Positions 14,552 through 25,569 of a stretch of DNA of 64,000 nucleotides are shown here, one piece after another (the stretch's first letter is position 1; each line of letters opens with the position of its first letter). Where the stretch lies: positions 85,911 to 149,910 of the forward strand of contig JBAIAC010000615.1 in the NCBI GenBank assembly GCA_037349315.1, given 5' to 3'. Both the position numbers and the translations under genes were made by a program. Below the pieces are notes generated by a model. That model searched no databases and was not told where the DNA came from. It saw only the letters and a list, made by a program, of their open reading frames with translations. The stretch is from Chelydra serpentina. Its lineage: Eukaryota; Chordata; Testudines; Chelydridae.

Positions 14552-15012
14552 TGTCACGGAGTGTGGGGGAGTTAGAGCCCTGTACCCCTTTTCGTGGGAT
14601 TTACTGTGACACTTAGCCAGCCAGCAGAACAGAAGGTTTATTAAGGACGCCAGGAACACAGTTCAAACAGAGCTTGTGGGTACAAACAGGACCCCTTAGT
14701 CGGGCCCTTTTGGGGCCAGGGAGCTTAGACCCCAGCCTTGGGGCTCCCTGCGTTTTACCACCCAGCTTTAAACTTTAACCAACCAGACCAAACCCTTGAG
14801 CAGGCTCTTTTCCCCTCCCCCGGCTTCTTTTCTAGGCTTTGTCCATTTTTCCAGGCAAAGGTGTCACCTCTCCCAACCCCCCTTCTGGCTCATGTTACAG
14901 CCTCAGGTATCTTCCTTCAGGGGAAGTCTCCCATCCCCAATGCAGCCAGTCCCAGTGAACCTCCCCCACAACACTCCCAGGTCAAATCCACCCTGCTCCC
15001 TACTTCGTCACA
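14552..15012 (-). mobile_element. ERV solo LTR with 5-bp target duplication
   Basis: The element is bounded by TGTCACGG and CGTCACA (TG...CA on either strand) and flanked by direct GGCAC repeats at 14547-14551 and 15013-15017. On the minus strand an AATAAA-type signal lies near 14640. It is 461 bp with no internal viral genes, so it is a solo LTR. It sits in the first intron of the right KRAB gene, antisense to it. Confidence 0.85.
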
Positions 15013-15319
15013 GGCACCCACCAGTGAGGCTTAGGGGAGATTCCCCTCCCTTCATATCCAGCTCCTCACAATGAGGAGGGTGTTGGGCTTCCTACCAGAG
15101 ATCTCTCCCTGGACCCAGGTAGGGGCTCCATCTCCTGTATCAGTCTGTGGCTAGTAGGTGTGTGATGGATCTGCTGGGAGAGACAAGGGGCTCTCTCTTC
15201 GTCCCCTCACCCTGGTATTTCCTGGATGCTCTGAGCGGGGTGGGAGTGGGACTCTGTTGACTCTGAGCCACCCAGAGCTTCCGCTTGGCTCCTCTACCAC
15301 AGGAATAGCGGGGCTGTGA

Positions 15320-15514
<195 letters not shown>

Positions 15515-15648
15515 TAGAAGGGGAAATGAAGAGATACGGTTCATGCCACCCCCACAATGCCATCTGTACTCTGTCCTGTTTCAGCATCACTCCAATCTGT
15601 CAGCGACACACACACTGCCAGAGACCCTCCCCTGCTGCAGAACACTTT

Positions 15649-15720
15649 GGGGGTGTAGCTCAGTGGTAGAGTGTTTGACTACAGCTCCAGTGGTCCTTGG
15701 TTCAAATCCAAGTGCCCCCT
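15649..15720 (+). tRNA. tRNA-Cys-like (anticodon ACA)
   Basis: A 72-base body starting GGGGGTGTAGCTCAG and ending GTGCCCCCT, with a perfect acceptor stem and B box GGTTCAAATCC. The anticodon loop CTACAGC gives ACA, which would read the Cys codon TGT, where vertebrate tRNA-Cys normally has GCA. One anticodon-stem pair is mismatched. No TTTT follows closely. Likely a decayed or weak gene. Confidence 0.7.
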
Positions 15721-16121
15721 TGCAAGCCTGTTCCTTTAACAAAAATAATTACAAATCTATTTCCATTCTGTTCCGCTGAATAGGGATGAGTGAAAACACT
15801 CAACATTTCCCTGTGCAAATGCGTAAAAACCTAGCAAACACGTCCCTCAGCTGAAATCAGTTCTAATCCTCCAAGTGTCTAGTTTATGTTTTCATCAATT
15901 AAACAAAGCTATAATATGAAATCACATTTGCAGGTCCTTGGTCTCCATGGGCGACAATGTGCAGAAGAACAAGAACCCCGTCCAGTTGGGAGGAACGGAC
16001 TCACATCTTGCTGGGAACTCGGCTCCTTGTGCCCAGAGTGTCTCTGGCCCCTCCGTAGATGACCCGAGAAACACAGTGTCTGTCTTCTCTAAAGATGTGC
16101 TTGGAGAGACTTTCCCCATAT
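15721..16121. other. tRNA-Cys downstream flank
   Basis: The part from 15721 to about 15860 matches 45215-45500, the sequence 3' of the chimeric Phe/Cys locus, but without the MITE found there. The remainder is unique. No gene is seen. Confidence 0.5.
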
Positions 16122-16194
16122 GACCGCGTGGCCTAATGGATGAGGCGTCTTACTTCGGATCAGAAAATTGAGGGTTCAAGTCCCTTTGCGGTTG
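16122..16194 (+). tRNA. tRNA-Arg(TCG)
   Basis: 73 bases starting GACCGCGTGGCCTAATGGAT, anticodon loop CTTCGGA, B box GGTTCAAGTCC. The acceptor pairs well with GCGGTT. One mismatch appears in the anticodon stem (TCTTA against TCAGA). The nearest T-run is about 36 bases downstream. Probably functional or slightly decayed. Confidence 0.8.
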
Positions 16195-16473
16195 TGCTTT
16201 ATGCACTTTCCCCTTCGTACTGAACGCCCGGCTTTTTTCAGGGCTGGAGCCTCTTCTTGGCTGCTCTGCTTCAGCTACAGCCCGAGGAAGGGGGTTGTCA
16301 GGGGTTCCCTCCCCATTCTGAACTCTGGGGTACAGTCATGGGCACCTGCATGAAAGACCCCCAAAGCTTATTTTTACTATTTAGGATAAAAACTTCCTCA
16401 AAGCACAAATCCCTTTTGTCCTTGAACGGTATGCTGCCACCACCAAGTGATTTAAACAAACATTCAGGGAGGG

Positions 16474-17180
16474 TGTAACGAAGTGGGACTGTTCCTAATG
16501 TTTCCTCTGAATACTGAGTGGGTGCCTCAGTTTCCCCTATGCCTCAGTTTCCCCTCTGCATTTCTTAAGTCTCTAGGTGGTGGGATAAGGGTGTGTGATT
16601 GTTGCAAAGCCCTAGAGGGCCAGTGTGATGACACAGAATGGCCGACACCCTGTCTCCTGGCAACTGCTGGCCTGGGCCCCTTCCCTGCAAAGGTGCCGGC
16701 TGAAGGGGTTGGGGAACAAAGGGATCAGGTGATCTCCTGGCCCAGGAAGGAGACAAAGGCACAGGTGGGGCTGGAGAGTTTGGAGCTGGCTGGGCACATG
16801 GAGGGAGGTCCAGATGGGCTCTGGCCTCCCCACCCCACAAGATGGACCTGACTGAGGGGTCCTGTTCTCTGTACCTACAAGCTCTGGTTTAGACCCTGTT
16901 CCTGTCGTCTAATAAATCTTCTGTTTCACTGGCCGGCTGAGAGTCACGTCTGACGGTGGAGTTCGGGGCAGGGCCCTCTGGCTTCCCCACGAGCCTCACC
17001 CGGGCGGACTCGCTGCGGTGAAGAAGGGGATGCTGAACGCTCCAGGGTCAGACCCAGGAAGGTGGAAGCTGGGGAAGCTTCTTGCCCTGGAGACAGTCGG
17101 CTCAGCGAGGAGGCTCCTCCAGAGTCCTGACTGGCTTCGTAGGGAGCAGTTCCAGAGCATCGCCCGGGGACTCTGTGACA
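16474..17180 (+). mobile_element. ERV-type LTR, near full length
   Basis: Begins TGTAACGAAGTGGGAC and ends CTCTGTGACA. It has the AATAAA-type signal near 16911 followed by a GTTTCACTGGC stretch. The same family occurs at 207-659 and 31835-32186. No clear 5-bp target duplication is seen at its edges, which fits spread by segmental duplication. Confidence 0.65.
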
Positions 17181-17213
17181 GGGGCTCCGGCAGAGCAGTG
17201 ACTGGGGAGCCCA

Positions 17214-17372
17214 GCCCCTCACAGCCCCTCCCCCTCACACTGACACCCCCATGGACCCTCCCCCTCACAGCCCCTCCCCCTCACACTGACACCCCCATGG
17301 ACCCTCCCCCTCACAGCCCCTCCCCCTCACACTGACACCTCCATGGACCCTCCCCTCACAGCTCCTCCCCCT
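17214..17372. repeat. 46-bp C-rich tandem repeat
   Basis: About three and a half copies of a unit with CAGCCCCTCCCCCTCACACT and GACACCCCCATGGACC. Two units remain at the paralogous site near 757-830, so the copy number differs between the two duplicated iMet units. Confidence 0.8.
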
Positions 17373-17588
17373 TGGGACAGACCCTCCCGAGGAGTGGGGG
17401 AGCCACCGGCACTCAGACCTCACGCACAGGCCTGGCTCTCGCCTTCAGCCCAGGCAGCCAGAGGGGCCGGGGAGCTCCCTGGCAGTCCCACACCTCAGCC
17501 ACCTCTTGCCTCACGGCCTCGGCTCCTGGCGCTCTGCTGGTCGCCCCCTCGCTTGCAGGCCCAGAGCAAAAAGAAACAAGCACCTGCC

Positions 17589-17660
17589 TAGCAGAGGATG
17601 GTTTCGATCCATCGACCTCTGGGTTATGGGCCCAGCACGCTGCCGCTGCGCCACTCTGCT
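17589..17660 (-). tRNA. initiator tRNA-Met (CAT)
   Basis: A 72-base intact initiator tRNA: AGCAGAG and CTCTGCT acceptor strands, loop CCCATAA, GGG/CCC anticodon stem base and ATCGAAA T loop. TTTTT lies about 20 bases downstream on the minus strand. It is the best-preserved iMet copy in the window. Confidence 0.93.
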
Positions 17661-18053
17661 GGGTCTCTGCCTCCAGCATCCAGCACCCAGCCTCCAGCAT
17701 CCACACTAGCGCCTTGCAAGCGCTGGCGCTGGCCAGCAGAGATCTCAGCCACAATGCCCCAGATGGGCAAACGCTGTGGGCTCCTGAAGCCTCTGCCCCC
17801 CTATGGATCTGGGCTTTTGTTCTTTCCTTGCTCTTTCTCAGCAAGGGGAAGGAAAGAAGCTCTCCTTCAAGCTGGAGTCACAAGGGCGAGGTAAGGATGA
17901 CTTCCTGGGAGCCGGCTCCAGTTCTTTGTTCTACCAGCCGACCCACCGATGAGCTGCCACCACTTTCTCCAGGGTCGCCCAGCGGTGTGTGCCAGGGCGA
18001 GCGCCAGCCAAGTGGATAGAGTTTGAAGGGAAGGGGCAAAATACCGTGAGAGA
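17661..18053. other. iMet-to-Val spacer
   Basis: It matches 1424-1700 and then a block (17930-18000) that is the reverse complement of the tRNA-Val flank at 26944-27060. This is a junction between two kinds of cluster unit. No gene is seen. Confidence 0.5.
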
Positions 18054-18126
18054 GTTTCTGTGGTGTAGTGGTTATCACGTTTGCCTAACATGCAAAAGGC
18101 CCCTGGTTCGAAACCAGGCAGAAACA
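18054..18126 (+). tRNA. tRNA-Val(AAC)
   Basis: 73 bases beginning GTTTCTGTGGTGTAGTGG, loop CTAACAT (AAC), B box GGTTCGAAACC, and a perfectly paired acceptor ending CAGAAACA. A TTTT tract follows within about 12 bases. Intact. Confidence 0.93.
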
Positions 18127-18906
18127 TGGTGGCTTCCTTTTCCCTAGCTGTCCAGCAAGACACTCCTCCATCTGCCACTGGCCTGTCCTTGGGATAACCC
18201 CAACCCCTGCAGGACAGAGGGTGGGGAAATGAGCTGAGAAAGCGCCTTGGCATCAGCCAGGGAAAGCTGGAGGATCTCGGCCAGTCACCTCTTGGAGCCT
18301 TGTGGCTTGGCCTCCTCAGCCCTTGGAGGTTGGCCTACAGAGCCCAGCTCTTCCCACTCCCCAAAGGAGGAAGTGAGGGGGGAATGGGGCAAAAGAGGAA
18401 GGTCGTGCTGAGGAAGGCAGGGCAGAAGCTAAGTGGCTCAGTGGGGTTAGTAAAGCGCCACTGTTCGTTCTGCCAAAGCCTGGGGAGGTGCTGTTGGCTG
18501 CTGGGAGGTAGAATCCTGTGCCTGCCCCTCGGCTTCCCAGGGGTGGCTACTTGCAGCCCAGGAGAAGCAGCGGGGATCTGGGTGGGAGGAAAAGTAGCAA
18601 TGGGGAGTCCCAGTGGGCTCCTTCCTGGCAAGATGTTTTTCTGTGTCAGGCTTGGGAGTTGCCTGCGAGCCGGGGGTGGACTTGTTCCAGTGGGAACCGC
18701 TGCTCCTGTCTCCCCGACCTGGGGGCGCCAGTGACAGCTTGGGAGGGGGCAGGTGCTGGCTTGAGTGACGGGGATCCAGGAAGCCCCAGCCTGCTCCTCC
18801 GGGGCCAAGGCCACTGCTAGTCTCCTGCCTTGTGACATCAGGATTTCAATCTCCCCAGCATGAGCTGTGGCACGTGTATTAACCCTTCTTGGGGAGCCTG
18901 GTCGCT
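18127..18906. other. tRNA-Val flank and unique spacer
   Basis: 18130-18300 is an inverted copy of 26690-26860 and of 53720-53890. Sequence at 18300-18850 shares blocks with 53480-53700 in reverse orientation. No gene is recognised. Confidence 0.5.
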
Positions 18907-18978
18907 GCCCAAGTAGCTCAGTGGGGAGTGGATGAGATTGAAGATCTGAAGGTTTCTGGCTGGATGCCAGGCCCTAGC
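18907..18978 (+). pseudogene. tRNA-Phe(GAA) relic
   Basis: It keeps AAGTAGCTCAG and a GAA anticodon context (TTGAAGATCTGAAGG). The B box (GGCTGGATGCC) is broken and the acceptor no longer pairs fully. Probably non-functional. Confidence 0.55.
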
Positions 18979-19723
18979 TCACCCCTTCCCCCTGGGCCTG
19001 TCGTGCTGGGCTTTCTCCTGGGTGTGCAGCTGTACCCTGAACTCACGAGTTTCCATCATTTCAGAGGCAACACGTGCAGAGGGCGGGATGTGGGGCCATG
19101 TGCCCCACCTGGGTTAGCATCCCTGCTACAGCATGGGGTGCTGCCAGGCTCCCTCCCTGCACAGCAGCGGCTGGAGGGGGGAGTGGAGCGGGGCTGCCTT
19201 TGCTGCTTCCTCTCCCGGCATTGTTCACTCCTGGGAGGGGTGTTGATGGTAAGGGGGTGGGGCTGAACCTTGAAATTGTGCCCCCCACCCCCGACTCTTT
19301 CAGCAGAGACCAGTCGTCTGCACCTGGTTTCCAGCTCCTCAGCCAGTGGATAATGTGCTATTCTGTCCCGGAGTGTCCGGCCCTGACTTTCTGTCTCAGG
19401 AAGGGGAGGGAAAAGGAATCTCTTTTCAAACCCCCAGTCCCACCGCTGACCGAGGGGTGACTTTCTAAGCTCCCGCTACAGTGGAGGATGTAGAGTTAGT
19501 GGAGCTCTGTGCGCATAAAGTCCATACAACATTCCCCATTCATCCCAGCCCTGGTATGTCTCCAGTCGCCGCTGTCCCCTGGCAGCAGCAAAGGAAGTTT
19601 CCCACCATCCAGGAGACGCCAGCCTGGGAGTAAAGTCAGCTTCAGGCTTCTCCCCTCTCCCTTCTTGGAATCAAGTACATGTTTCTACCATGAGTTACAG
19701 CAGCCGAACCCCCCGAGTCTGGA
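18979..19723. other. Spacer, no gene seen
   Basis: Mixed-composition sequence without a recognised repeat or coding signal. Confidence 0.4.
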
Positions 19724-20130
19724 TCAATGTCACAAGGTCCCAGTGTCTCCATGGAAAACAATTTGTTATGAGTGGAGTTAAATCGGTTCTCAGCCTGAGT
19801 CCTTTGCTCTTAATCCTGAGGATATTGTCCCACCATGGGGCCATTTCCCGCCTCTCTTTCAGACAGAAGCACAATTTTCTTTGCACACACACAGGAACAG
19901 CGAGATCTGTCTCTGTCCCTTGTGCAAAGCAGGGGGTCAAATTCCCTGGACCCGTCCTCTTCTGCAATGGAACCAATGGACGAGCAGGGGGCCCTGGGCC
20001 CATCCAGCCCTGCCAGTGAGATGTTCCCTCCCCTTCTCCTTAGCGCTGCTGCTGTTATTTCATGGACTGTCTGGGATGGGGGGAAACCTGAGTTCACTCC
20101 AGGTAGAGGGAAAAAAGGACCCTAAGAACA
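19724..20130 (+). repeat. Segmental duplication upstream of tRNA-Ala (copy 1)
   Basis: It is nearly identical to 34118-34530 in the same orientation. Both copies precede a tRNA-Ala gene. A short frame starting MSGVKSVLSLS is open in both, but this may reflect recent duplication only. Copy 2 has ten extra bases that create a CCCAGGTGAGT splice-donor-like site. Function unknown. Confidence 0.6.
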
Positions 20131-20746
20131 TCAGGCCCTCAGGGAAAACCCAACCGCTGCTACCAGGAAAACTGCGGTGCTGGAGATCTGCACGGGACAG
20201 GGACTGTGTGAACTGTCAAGGTGGGGAATGAATAACAATCTACAGCTAGATCCACCTCATTAACCACCGACACAGGCTAATCATGCTGCAGAGAGACGGG
20301 AAACCGGGAGCGATTCTTTGCTGTTCAGCCATAGACACAGGGACCCAATTGCACCGCAGTGAATGTGCTGGGGAAAGCCGGACTTTACAGGCCAGTGGAA
20401 ATAGCAGATCCTAGAAACACCTGGAGCTCCCCACCCCACTTCTACCACCAGGGTCAGGGATTGAGCTGTCCACAGAGCCCCTCCCCCCACACACACACAC
20501 CAATGCAGGGGAGAGGGCTGAGTGTATCTCTGCACCCTGAGTCCAGGGCTCGCACTCTCTCTGCCCCACACATAGAATCTGGCCCTGGTGCAAAGTGACC
20601 CCTATGAGCCAGCAACCTCCACGAGAGCATGATCGGGGCGGTGGGGGGCAGGGGCGGGGAAGGCTTCCAATGAAGTTTATAAGCCACTGGCTGCTTTGGC
20701 AAGAGGCAGGCTCTGAGTGTGAACAGCCAGGCAGTCAGGTCTGTCT

Positions 20747-20818
20747 GGGGATGTAGCTCAGTGGTAGAGCACTTGCTTCGCATGTTTGAGGTCCTGGGTT
20801 CAATCCCCAACATCTCCA
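20747..20818 (+). tRNA. tRNA-Ala(CGC)
   Basis: 72 bases starting GGGGATGTAGCTCAGTGG and ending CATCTCCA, with B box GGTTCAATCCC and loop TTCGCAT (CGC). Acceptor and T stems pair. Two consecutive T-T mismatches occur in the anticodon stem, so activity is uncertain. TTTT follows within 15 bases. Confidence 0.8.
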
Positions 20819-20939
20819 GGTTTGCTTTTCACCCGGCTGCTCTGCTCATGCCCAGCTGGGCTGTGGCTGGCCTGTCTCCCTGCACAAGTTTCAATCTGAG
20901 CAGTGAGGGCAAAGTGCCAAGGGCAGGAGAGCTCTGGGG

Positions 20940-21235
20940 GGGTTTCACCAAAGCTCCATCCAGCCCAGTGTCCTGTCTCCTGACAGTGGCCAATGCCAGG
21001 GGCCCCAGAGGGAATGAACAGAACAGGGAATCAGCCAGTGATCATCCCCTGTTGCCTATTCCCAGCTCCTGGCAAACAGAGACTAGAGACACCATCCCTG
21101 CCCAGCCTGGCTAATAGCCATTGCTGGCCCTGTCCTCCATGAACGTTTCTAGTTCTGTTTTGAGCCCTGTTCTAGTCTTGGCCTTCACAACATCCTCTGG
21201 GAGAAAGCTCCACAGGTTGACTGTTGTCGTGTGAC
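20940..21235. mobile_element. Old CR1-like interspersed fragment
   Basis: Contains GTGGCCAATGCCAGGGGCCC and TTGGCCTTCACAACATCCTC, blocks I associate with common reptile CR1-type repeats. Related fragments occur at 29460-29755, 46492-46580 and, inverted, at 21890-21955. The family name is from memory. Confidence 0.5.
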
Positions 21236-21289
21236 CCCCCCTCCCCCTTCCCCTCCCCCTCCCCCTCTAAGGCAGCGGGTTTCAAAGTT

Positions 21290-21770
21290 TTTTTCTGGTG
21301 ACCCAACTGAATAAAATTCTTGATGCCCACGACCCAACGGAGCTGGGCATGAGGGGCTTGGGAGGGGCTCTAGGCTGGGCCAGGGGATTGGGGTGCAGGG
21401 TGAAGGCTGCCGGGTGGGGCAGAGAATGAGGGGTTCAGGGTGTGAGGGGGGCTCAGGCAGGGGGTCAGGTTGCAGGGGTGAAGGCTGCAGGGTGGGGCAG
21501 AGAATGAGGGGTTCAGGGTGTGAGAGGGGTCTCTAGGCTGGGGAAGGGGGTTGGGGTGTGGGAGGGGGTCAGGGCTCTTGAATGGGGGTTCAGGCTCTGG
21601 TGTGGGGCCAGGGATGAGGGTCTTGGGGAACTCAAGTCTCAGGCAGTGGATTGGGGCACACGGTTGGGGTGTGGGGTTACCTCGCGCAGCTCCTGGTCAG
21701 TGGAACAACGGGGGCGGGGGCCGGGGGGGTTGGAAGGAAGTCAGGTGTGGGCAGATACCCGGCCCTAGCC
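21290..21770. repeat. G-rich dispersed repeat with internal tandem structure
   Basis: Starts with GGTTTCAAAGTTTTTTTCTG then several imperfect copies of GGCAGAGAATGAGGGGTTC. A related C-rich inverted stretch lies at 26325-26610. It looks like a degraded transposon with GC-rich inner repeats. No gene. Confidence 0.5.
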
Positions 21771-21777
21771 AGAGCCG

Positions 21778-21851
21778 GGCACCGCAGCTTAGCTGGTTAA
21801 AGCCCCTATCTTGTAAACAGGAGATCCTGGGTTCAACTCCCAGTGGTGCTT
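21778..21851 (+). tRNA. tRNA-Thr body with anticodon TGT
   Basis: 74 bases, body like tRNA-Thr(AGT) elsewhere in the cluster (GCTTAGCTGGTTAAAGC D arm, B box GGTTCAACTCC) but loop CTTGTAA gives TGT, still threonine. One anticodon-stem mismatch is present. TTTT is about 10 bases downstream. Confidence 0.75.
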
Positions 21852-22738
21852 TGGTGTGTCCCTTTTGGGGCACCTGGTATTGGCTACTGTGAGAAGAAAA
21901 GACACAGAACTAGATGGACCTTCGGTCTAGCCCAGTCTGGCTGTTCCTATGGTTTAAATTACACTCCCAGGCACTGATAACGGAGTTATTGAAAGTATCA
22001 GAGGGGGAGCCGTGTTAGTCTGGATCTGCCGTGTTAATTCTGGATTTGGGGCTCACCAACAGGTCCTGTAGTCACTGGGTCAGTGATTCCCCCCCCCCCC
22101 ATAGGGGTGTTTCCTTGCCTGGGTGAATGAGACCCCAGACTGTTGTCCCCATCCCCTGGGGTCCCATCACTCCCCTACCCAAAGACAGCTCAGTCCCCAC
22201 AAGTGCTCTCAAGGCGGGGTGAGCGGCTCCTGGCCTCCACTCCCCAGCTCCACCAGTTCTGCTCTCTCCTCCCCCGGTCTCCTGAGACTTCAGGCCTCAG
22301 CGCTGGGCTGGACCCAGGCCTGGCAGGGACTGGCAACACCCAGATACCTTCTGCCTGGCAGAGGCTCCCACAGAGCCCACCTCGCGCTGCTGTAGGAGGG
22401 AGCCCGCAATCAGAAGCCAAAGCTCCAAACATTCCTCCCATCCTGCGTCAGACAGGGCAGCCGGATCAGCACCTTCACGGGAAGGCAGCAACAGAGGCAA
22501 GGAGACCGAGCTTCCACCTCCACCAGGTGAGAACGCAGCCATCTGGGAGGGACCTGCTATCTGCCCAGAGGCCTTTATTCCTCCAGCCTGCGGGGACAGA
22601 GGGGATGTCAGGAAGTTGCCCCTTCGATTCCACACACAAAAAGGCCCGTCTTAGGAAAGGCAAAATCCTGAGGAGAAAAAGCAACATCAAAGAGGACTCC
22701 CAAGAGACAGATTTTTAACATTTGAGTGAATAGTCACT
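21852..22738. other. Thr-to-Lys spacer
   Basis: Contains an inverted CR1-like fragment (21890-21955), a short fragment of a common reptile repeat near 22005-22050, and from 22560 the conserved Lys-unit flank seen also near 24800, 31100, 47160 and 56290. No gene is seen. Confidence 0.45.
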
Positions 22739-22810
22739 CACCTGACCAGGGACTTGAACCCTGGACCCTCAGATTAAAAGTCTGATGCTTACCAACTGAG
22801 CTAGCCAGGC
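22739..22810 (-). tRNA. tRNA-Lys(TTT), D-loop shortened
   Basis: The body starts GCCTGGCTAGCTCAG with loop CTTTTAA and B box GGTTCAAGTCC. One base is missing from the D arm (GGTAAGC where other copies read GGTAGAGC). No nearby T-run terminator. Possibly a recent pseudogene. Confidence 0.7.
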
Positions 22811-23539
22811 TCATGAAATTAAGACAGCAAGTTGGTATGAAGGAGAAGCTATGCAAGAAAAAGGAAGCCGGAAACAAGGGAAAACCTACTGCTCTTTCTC
22901 TCTCTTCCCAGCCCTAGCCTGGACTCATATTATTGCTGGTTAAGAAGAGGGGAAAGTATCTGCATCTACCAGCCTTTTATAGCTGTACAAGAATCAGGCA
23001 CAATACAGAGGTACCCATCTGCAAGTGCCGAACGGTTGGATTGGCTAATGCAACCTGTAGAAGTCCATGGCACACTGGGATAGAAAGTCAAGTGTACATC
23101 ATCATCATCATCATCATTTCAAAGGGAGAATGATAGGAAGGGTCACAATGGACTAAGTAGCTACATACAAAGCTCATTGGCTATTCATGCTCATTAGTGT
23201 CACTGTGGATTGAGCTTTTTTCCTCTCTGTCTCCCTTCTCGAACATCAGCAGTACCTTGAGCAGGTGTGTGGTTCCGTCAGATGCCCGCTTAGATTTCAG
23301 GATGCTGGGAAGGTGTCTCGAGACTGTGAAAATCAAAGCTCTGTCCAGTGACTCATAGCATAATATGGGCATGTTCCCACCGTGCACCTTAAATCCCAGT
23401 TTTTATACCATTTTATACAAAGAGACCTGTGCAAATAATTTCATTTTTTGCTTCCTACCTACCCAAACCAACATTATAATAACAATAATATTTGAGGTTG
23501 ACCCAAGATGAATTTTTGACAGATTGGTGACAAGCGATC
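22811..23539. other. Spacer with a short (CAT)n tract
   Basis: It includes the upstream flank of Lys units and a small trinucleotide run at about 23098-23115. No gene is recognised. Confidence 0.4.
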
Positions 23540-23599
23540 ACCTTCTTAGTGGTTAGAATGCAGAACTGCCAGTACCTGGGTTCGATTCCTGCTGAAGGA
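23540..23599 (+). pseudogene. tRNA-like relic, possibly Gly(GCC)
   Basis: Has TTAGTGGTTAGAATGC, a GCC-type loop (CTGCCAG) and a perfect B box GGTTCGATTCC, with CCTTC pairing to GAAGG at the ends. The anticodon stem does not pair well and the body is about ten bases short. Assignment is tentative. Confidence 0.4.
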
Positions 23600-24698
23600 A
23601 AGAAACTTTCCCTCAACACATATCAAACAAATGACACTTTTCTAGACCCTCAGAGCAGAAATTAGGCATGTTTCCAATGTGGACCGTTTATACAAACAGA
23701 GCTGTGCAAATCATTTGTTGTTTTTCTTACTTGTTAGCCAAACCAATAGAATAATTCAGGTAGACCCCAGATGAATGTTTTAATTTTTCCTCCTGAAAGA
23801 AAACTAAAACTATTGTTTCAAGTGTCAGCAGGAGGCTGGGCTGGAGGGCAGGTCAGGCCCGAGGGGAATGGTGGGGCAACTGCAAAGAAAAACACCGACT
23901 CTTCGGATGACTGGACACTCTGCGCCTAATCAATGCCACAGCATCATATCCCCTTTGGCGGAGCTGCTGTGAGGAGCATCTTCAGCGACAAAGGCAGGTC
24001 CCTGCAGCAGTGGCTCTCCGGGGTTATGTGGCCATTAAACATCTGGCCATGGTGGGAAAACATCATGAGTCAGCAGCAGAGCGGAGCCGGGCATGGGCTG
24101 GGATCTGAGACGTGGATGGGCCTTGATTCCATCCTCCTGGTCTCTGATTGAGGGCAGGGAAAGGGTGTTACTGGGGAAGTGGGAGCAGTTGTGTTTTGTG
24201 TTCAGGCTTTGGTATCGGTTCCTGCAGGTTTCTCGTGAGCACACAGGGACGTTAGCGGGTGCTCTCAATGCAGGATTGGCCCAGATACCATCAGTACCGG
24301 ATTTACCATGGTGCCGGGTCCATGCTCTGAAGGGGCCCAGCCCGGCTGCTCTCTCCACCCCCGGCTCTCTCCTGCGGAGGCAGAAGCTCCTCCCCAGCCT
24401 CTTCCCCCAGCGTGCCGCGTTCCCGCCCCTCCCCCTCGCTCTCCCTCTCTCTGCAGCCGAACAGCTGTTTGCCGGCGCAAGGGAGGTGGAGGAGTGGAGC
24501 CACACCCCAAAGAGATCCATTTCTCCTGGATCTGAGATTTAACTAGAAAAAGAAGAAGGCCTCAGGGTGCCAGATGGAGGAGCAGGCTGGGGCTAGGGCT
24601 GCTAAGGGAGCCAGAGTAGCAAGTTTTCTGTATTGTTTCCCGCCTCTTTTTCTTGACTAGTTTCTCTTCTGCACCTAACTTGCTATTTTCTCATGTGA
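23600..24698. other. Spacer upstream of tRNA-Lys
   Basis: No gene is recognised. 24550-24690 is the Lys upstream flank repeated at 22830-22930, 31330-31440 and 46890-47015. Confidence 0.4.
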
Positions 24699-24771
24699 GT
24701 CTGGCTAACTCAGTTGGTAGAGCCCCAGACTTTTAATCTGAGTGTCCAGGGTTCAAGTCCCTGGTCAGGTG
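24699..24771 (+). tRNA. tRNA-Lys(TTT)
   Basis: 73 bases, GTCTGGC acceptor, loop CTTTTAA, B box GGTTCAAGTCC, acceptor closed by GTCAGGT. The A box reads TAACTCAG instead of TAGCTCAG. No TTTT close by. Likely weak or decaying. Confidence 0.75.
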
Positions 24772-25084
24772 TAAAAGGCATCATATCCTCCAAAAGGCAG
24801 TTGTTCAGTACCTTCCTTCACACTATTATTTTCTTTTCAGGACTTGGGCTTTCCTAGGAAGGGCCATTTTCTGCCTGTGACTAACAGGGCAACTTTCTCA
24901 CATGCCCACTGGCCTCTCAGTCTGGAGGAAGGAAGGCTTCTGGGTCTGGGTTTTCTGTGCGCAGAGAGCCAGACACCTGAAGGTCTGCAAGTTTTGAGGG
25001 AAATGGGGAACGTCTGTACTTTGGAATAGGCAGGTGTTGTCTTGGACCATCAAATGGAACAGTTGCAAATCACTGTGCGAGGCA
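24772..25084. other. Lys downstream flank fused to Thr upstream flank
   Basis: The first two thirds match the Lys-Gln unit (compare 47093-47280). From about 25050 the sequence switches to the Thr flank (TGGAACAGTTGCAA), so a Lys unit was joined to a Thr unit here and the Gln gene was lost. Confidence 0.5.
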
Positions 25085-25158
25085 GGCCCGATGGCTTAGC
25101 TGGCTAAAGCACCTGCCTAGTAAACAGAAGATCCTGGGTTCAACTCCCAGTGGTGCCT
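25085..25158 (+). tRNA. tRNA-Thr(AGT)
   Basis: 74 bases with loop CTAGTAA, D arm GCTTAGCTGGCTAAAGC and B box GGTTCAACTCC. The 5' acceptor strand GGCCCGA makes two mismatches with TGGTGCC. TTTT lies about 12 bases downstream. Confidence 0.75.
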
Positions 25159-25545
25159 TGGTGTACGGCTTTTGTCTCCTCTGTTCACATTTCCCTATGT
25201 CTTTCTAGGAAACAGAAGAGACCTTCCTTGGCAATCCAAGTAACTGCTTGCTAAGGAAAAGGCTTCTTTGAAGAGGAGCATTAGAAAGAATCAAATCACG
25301 AGCCTGGAGCTGATGAAAAGGCTGCTGTGACCGGCCTTGGCAAGGCGGTGGCTTCCACTGCAGTTGCTGCAACACAAGAGCCTGTGCCACACGTCCTTGT
25401 GATTCGCTGGGGATGTCTGCACACAGAGACCCTGACAGACAATCTCTGCAGGTCTGGCGGGAAATGGAGAGTTACTCTCCTGTCACCTTCCTTTTGATTG
25501 TCATTGATGAAAAATGGAGCAGTTGGGAGAAAAGTCCCAGACAGC

Positions 25546-25569
25546 GGCACCGTGGCTAAGCTGGCAGAG
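25546..25569 (+). pseudogene. tRNA-Thr 5' fragment at a recombination junction
   Basis: The segment GGCACCGTGGCTAAGCTGG matches the Thr acceptor and D arm, then switches within about ten bases to the Gln-unit flank seen at 57055-57120. Only the first third of the gene remains. Confidence 0.5.

Noticed and set aside
24035..24542. Frames of about 150 codons on both strands in a GC-rich spacer
   Set aside because: No recognised domain, overlapping frames on opposite strands, no splice or promoter evidence.
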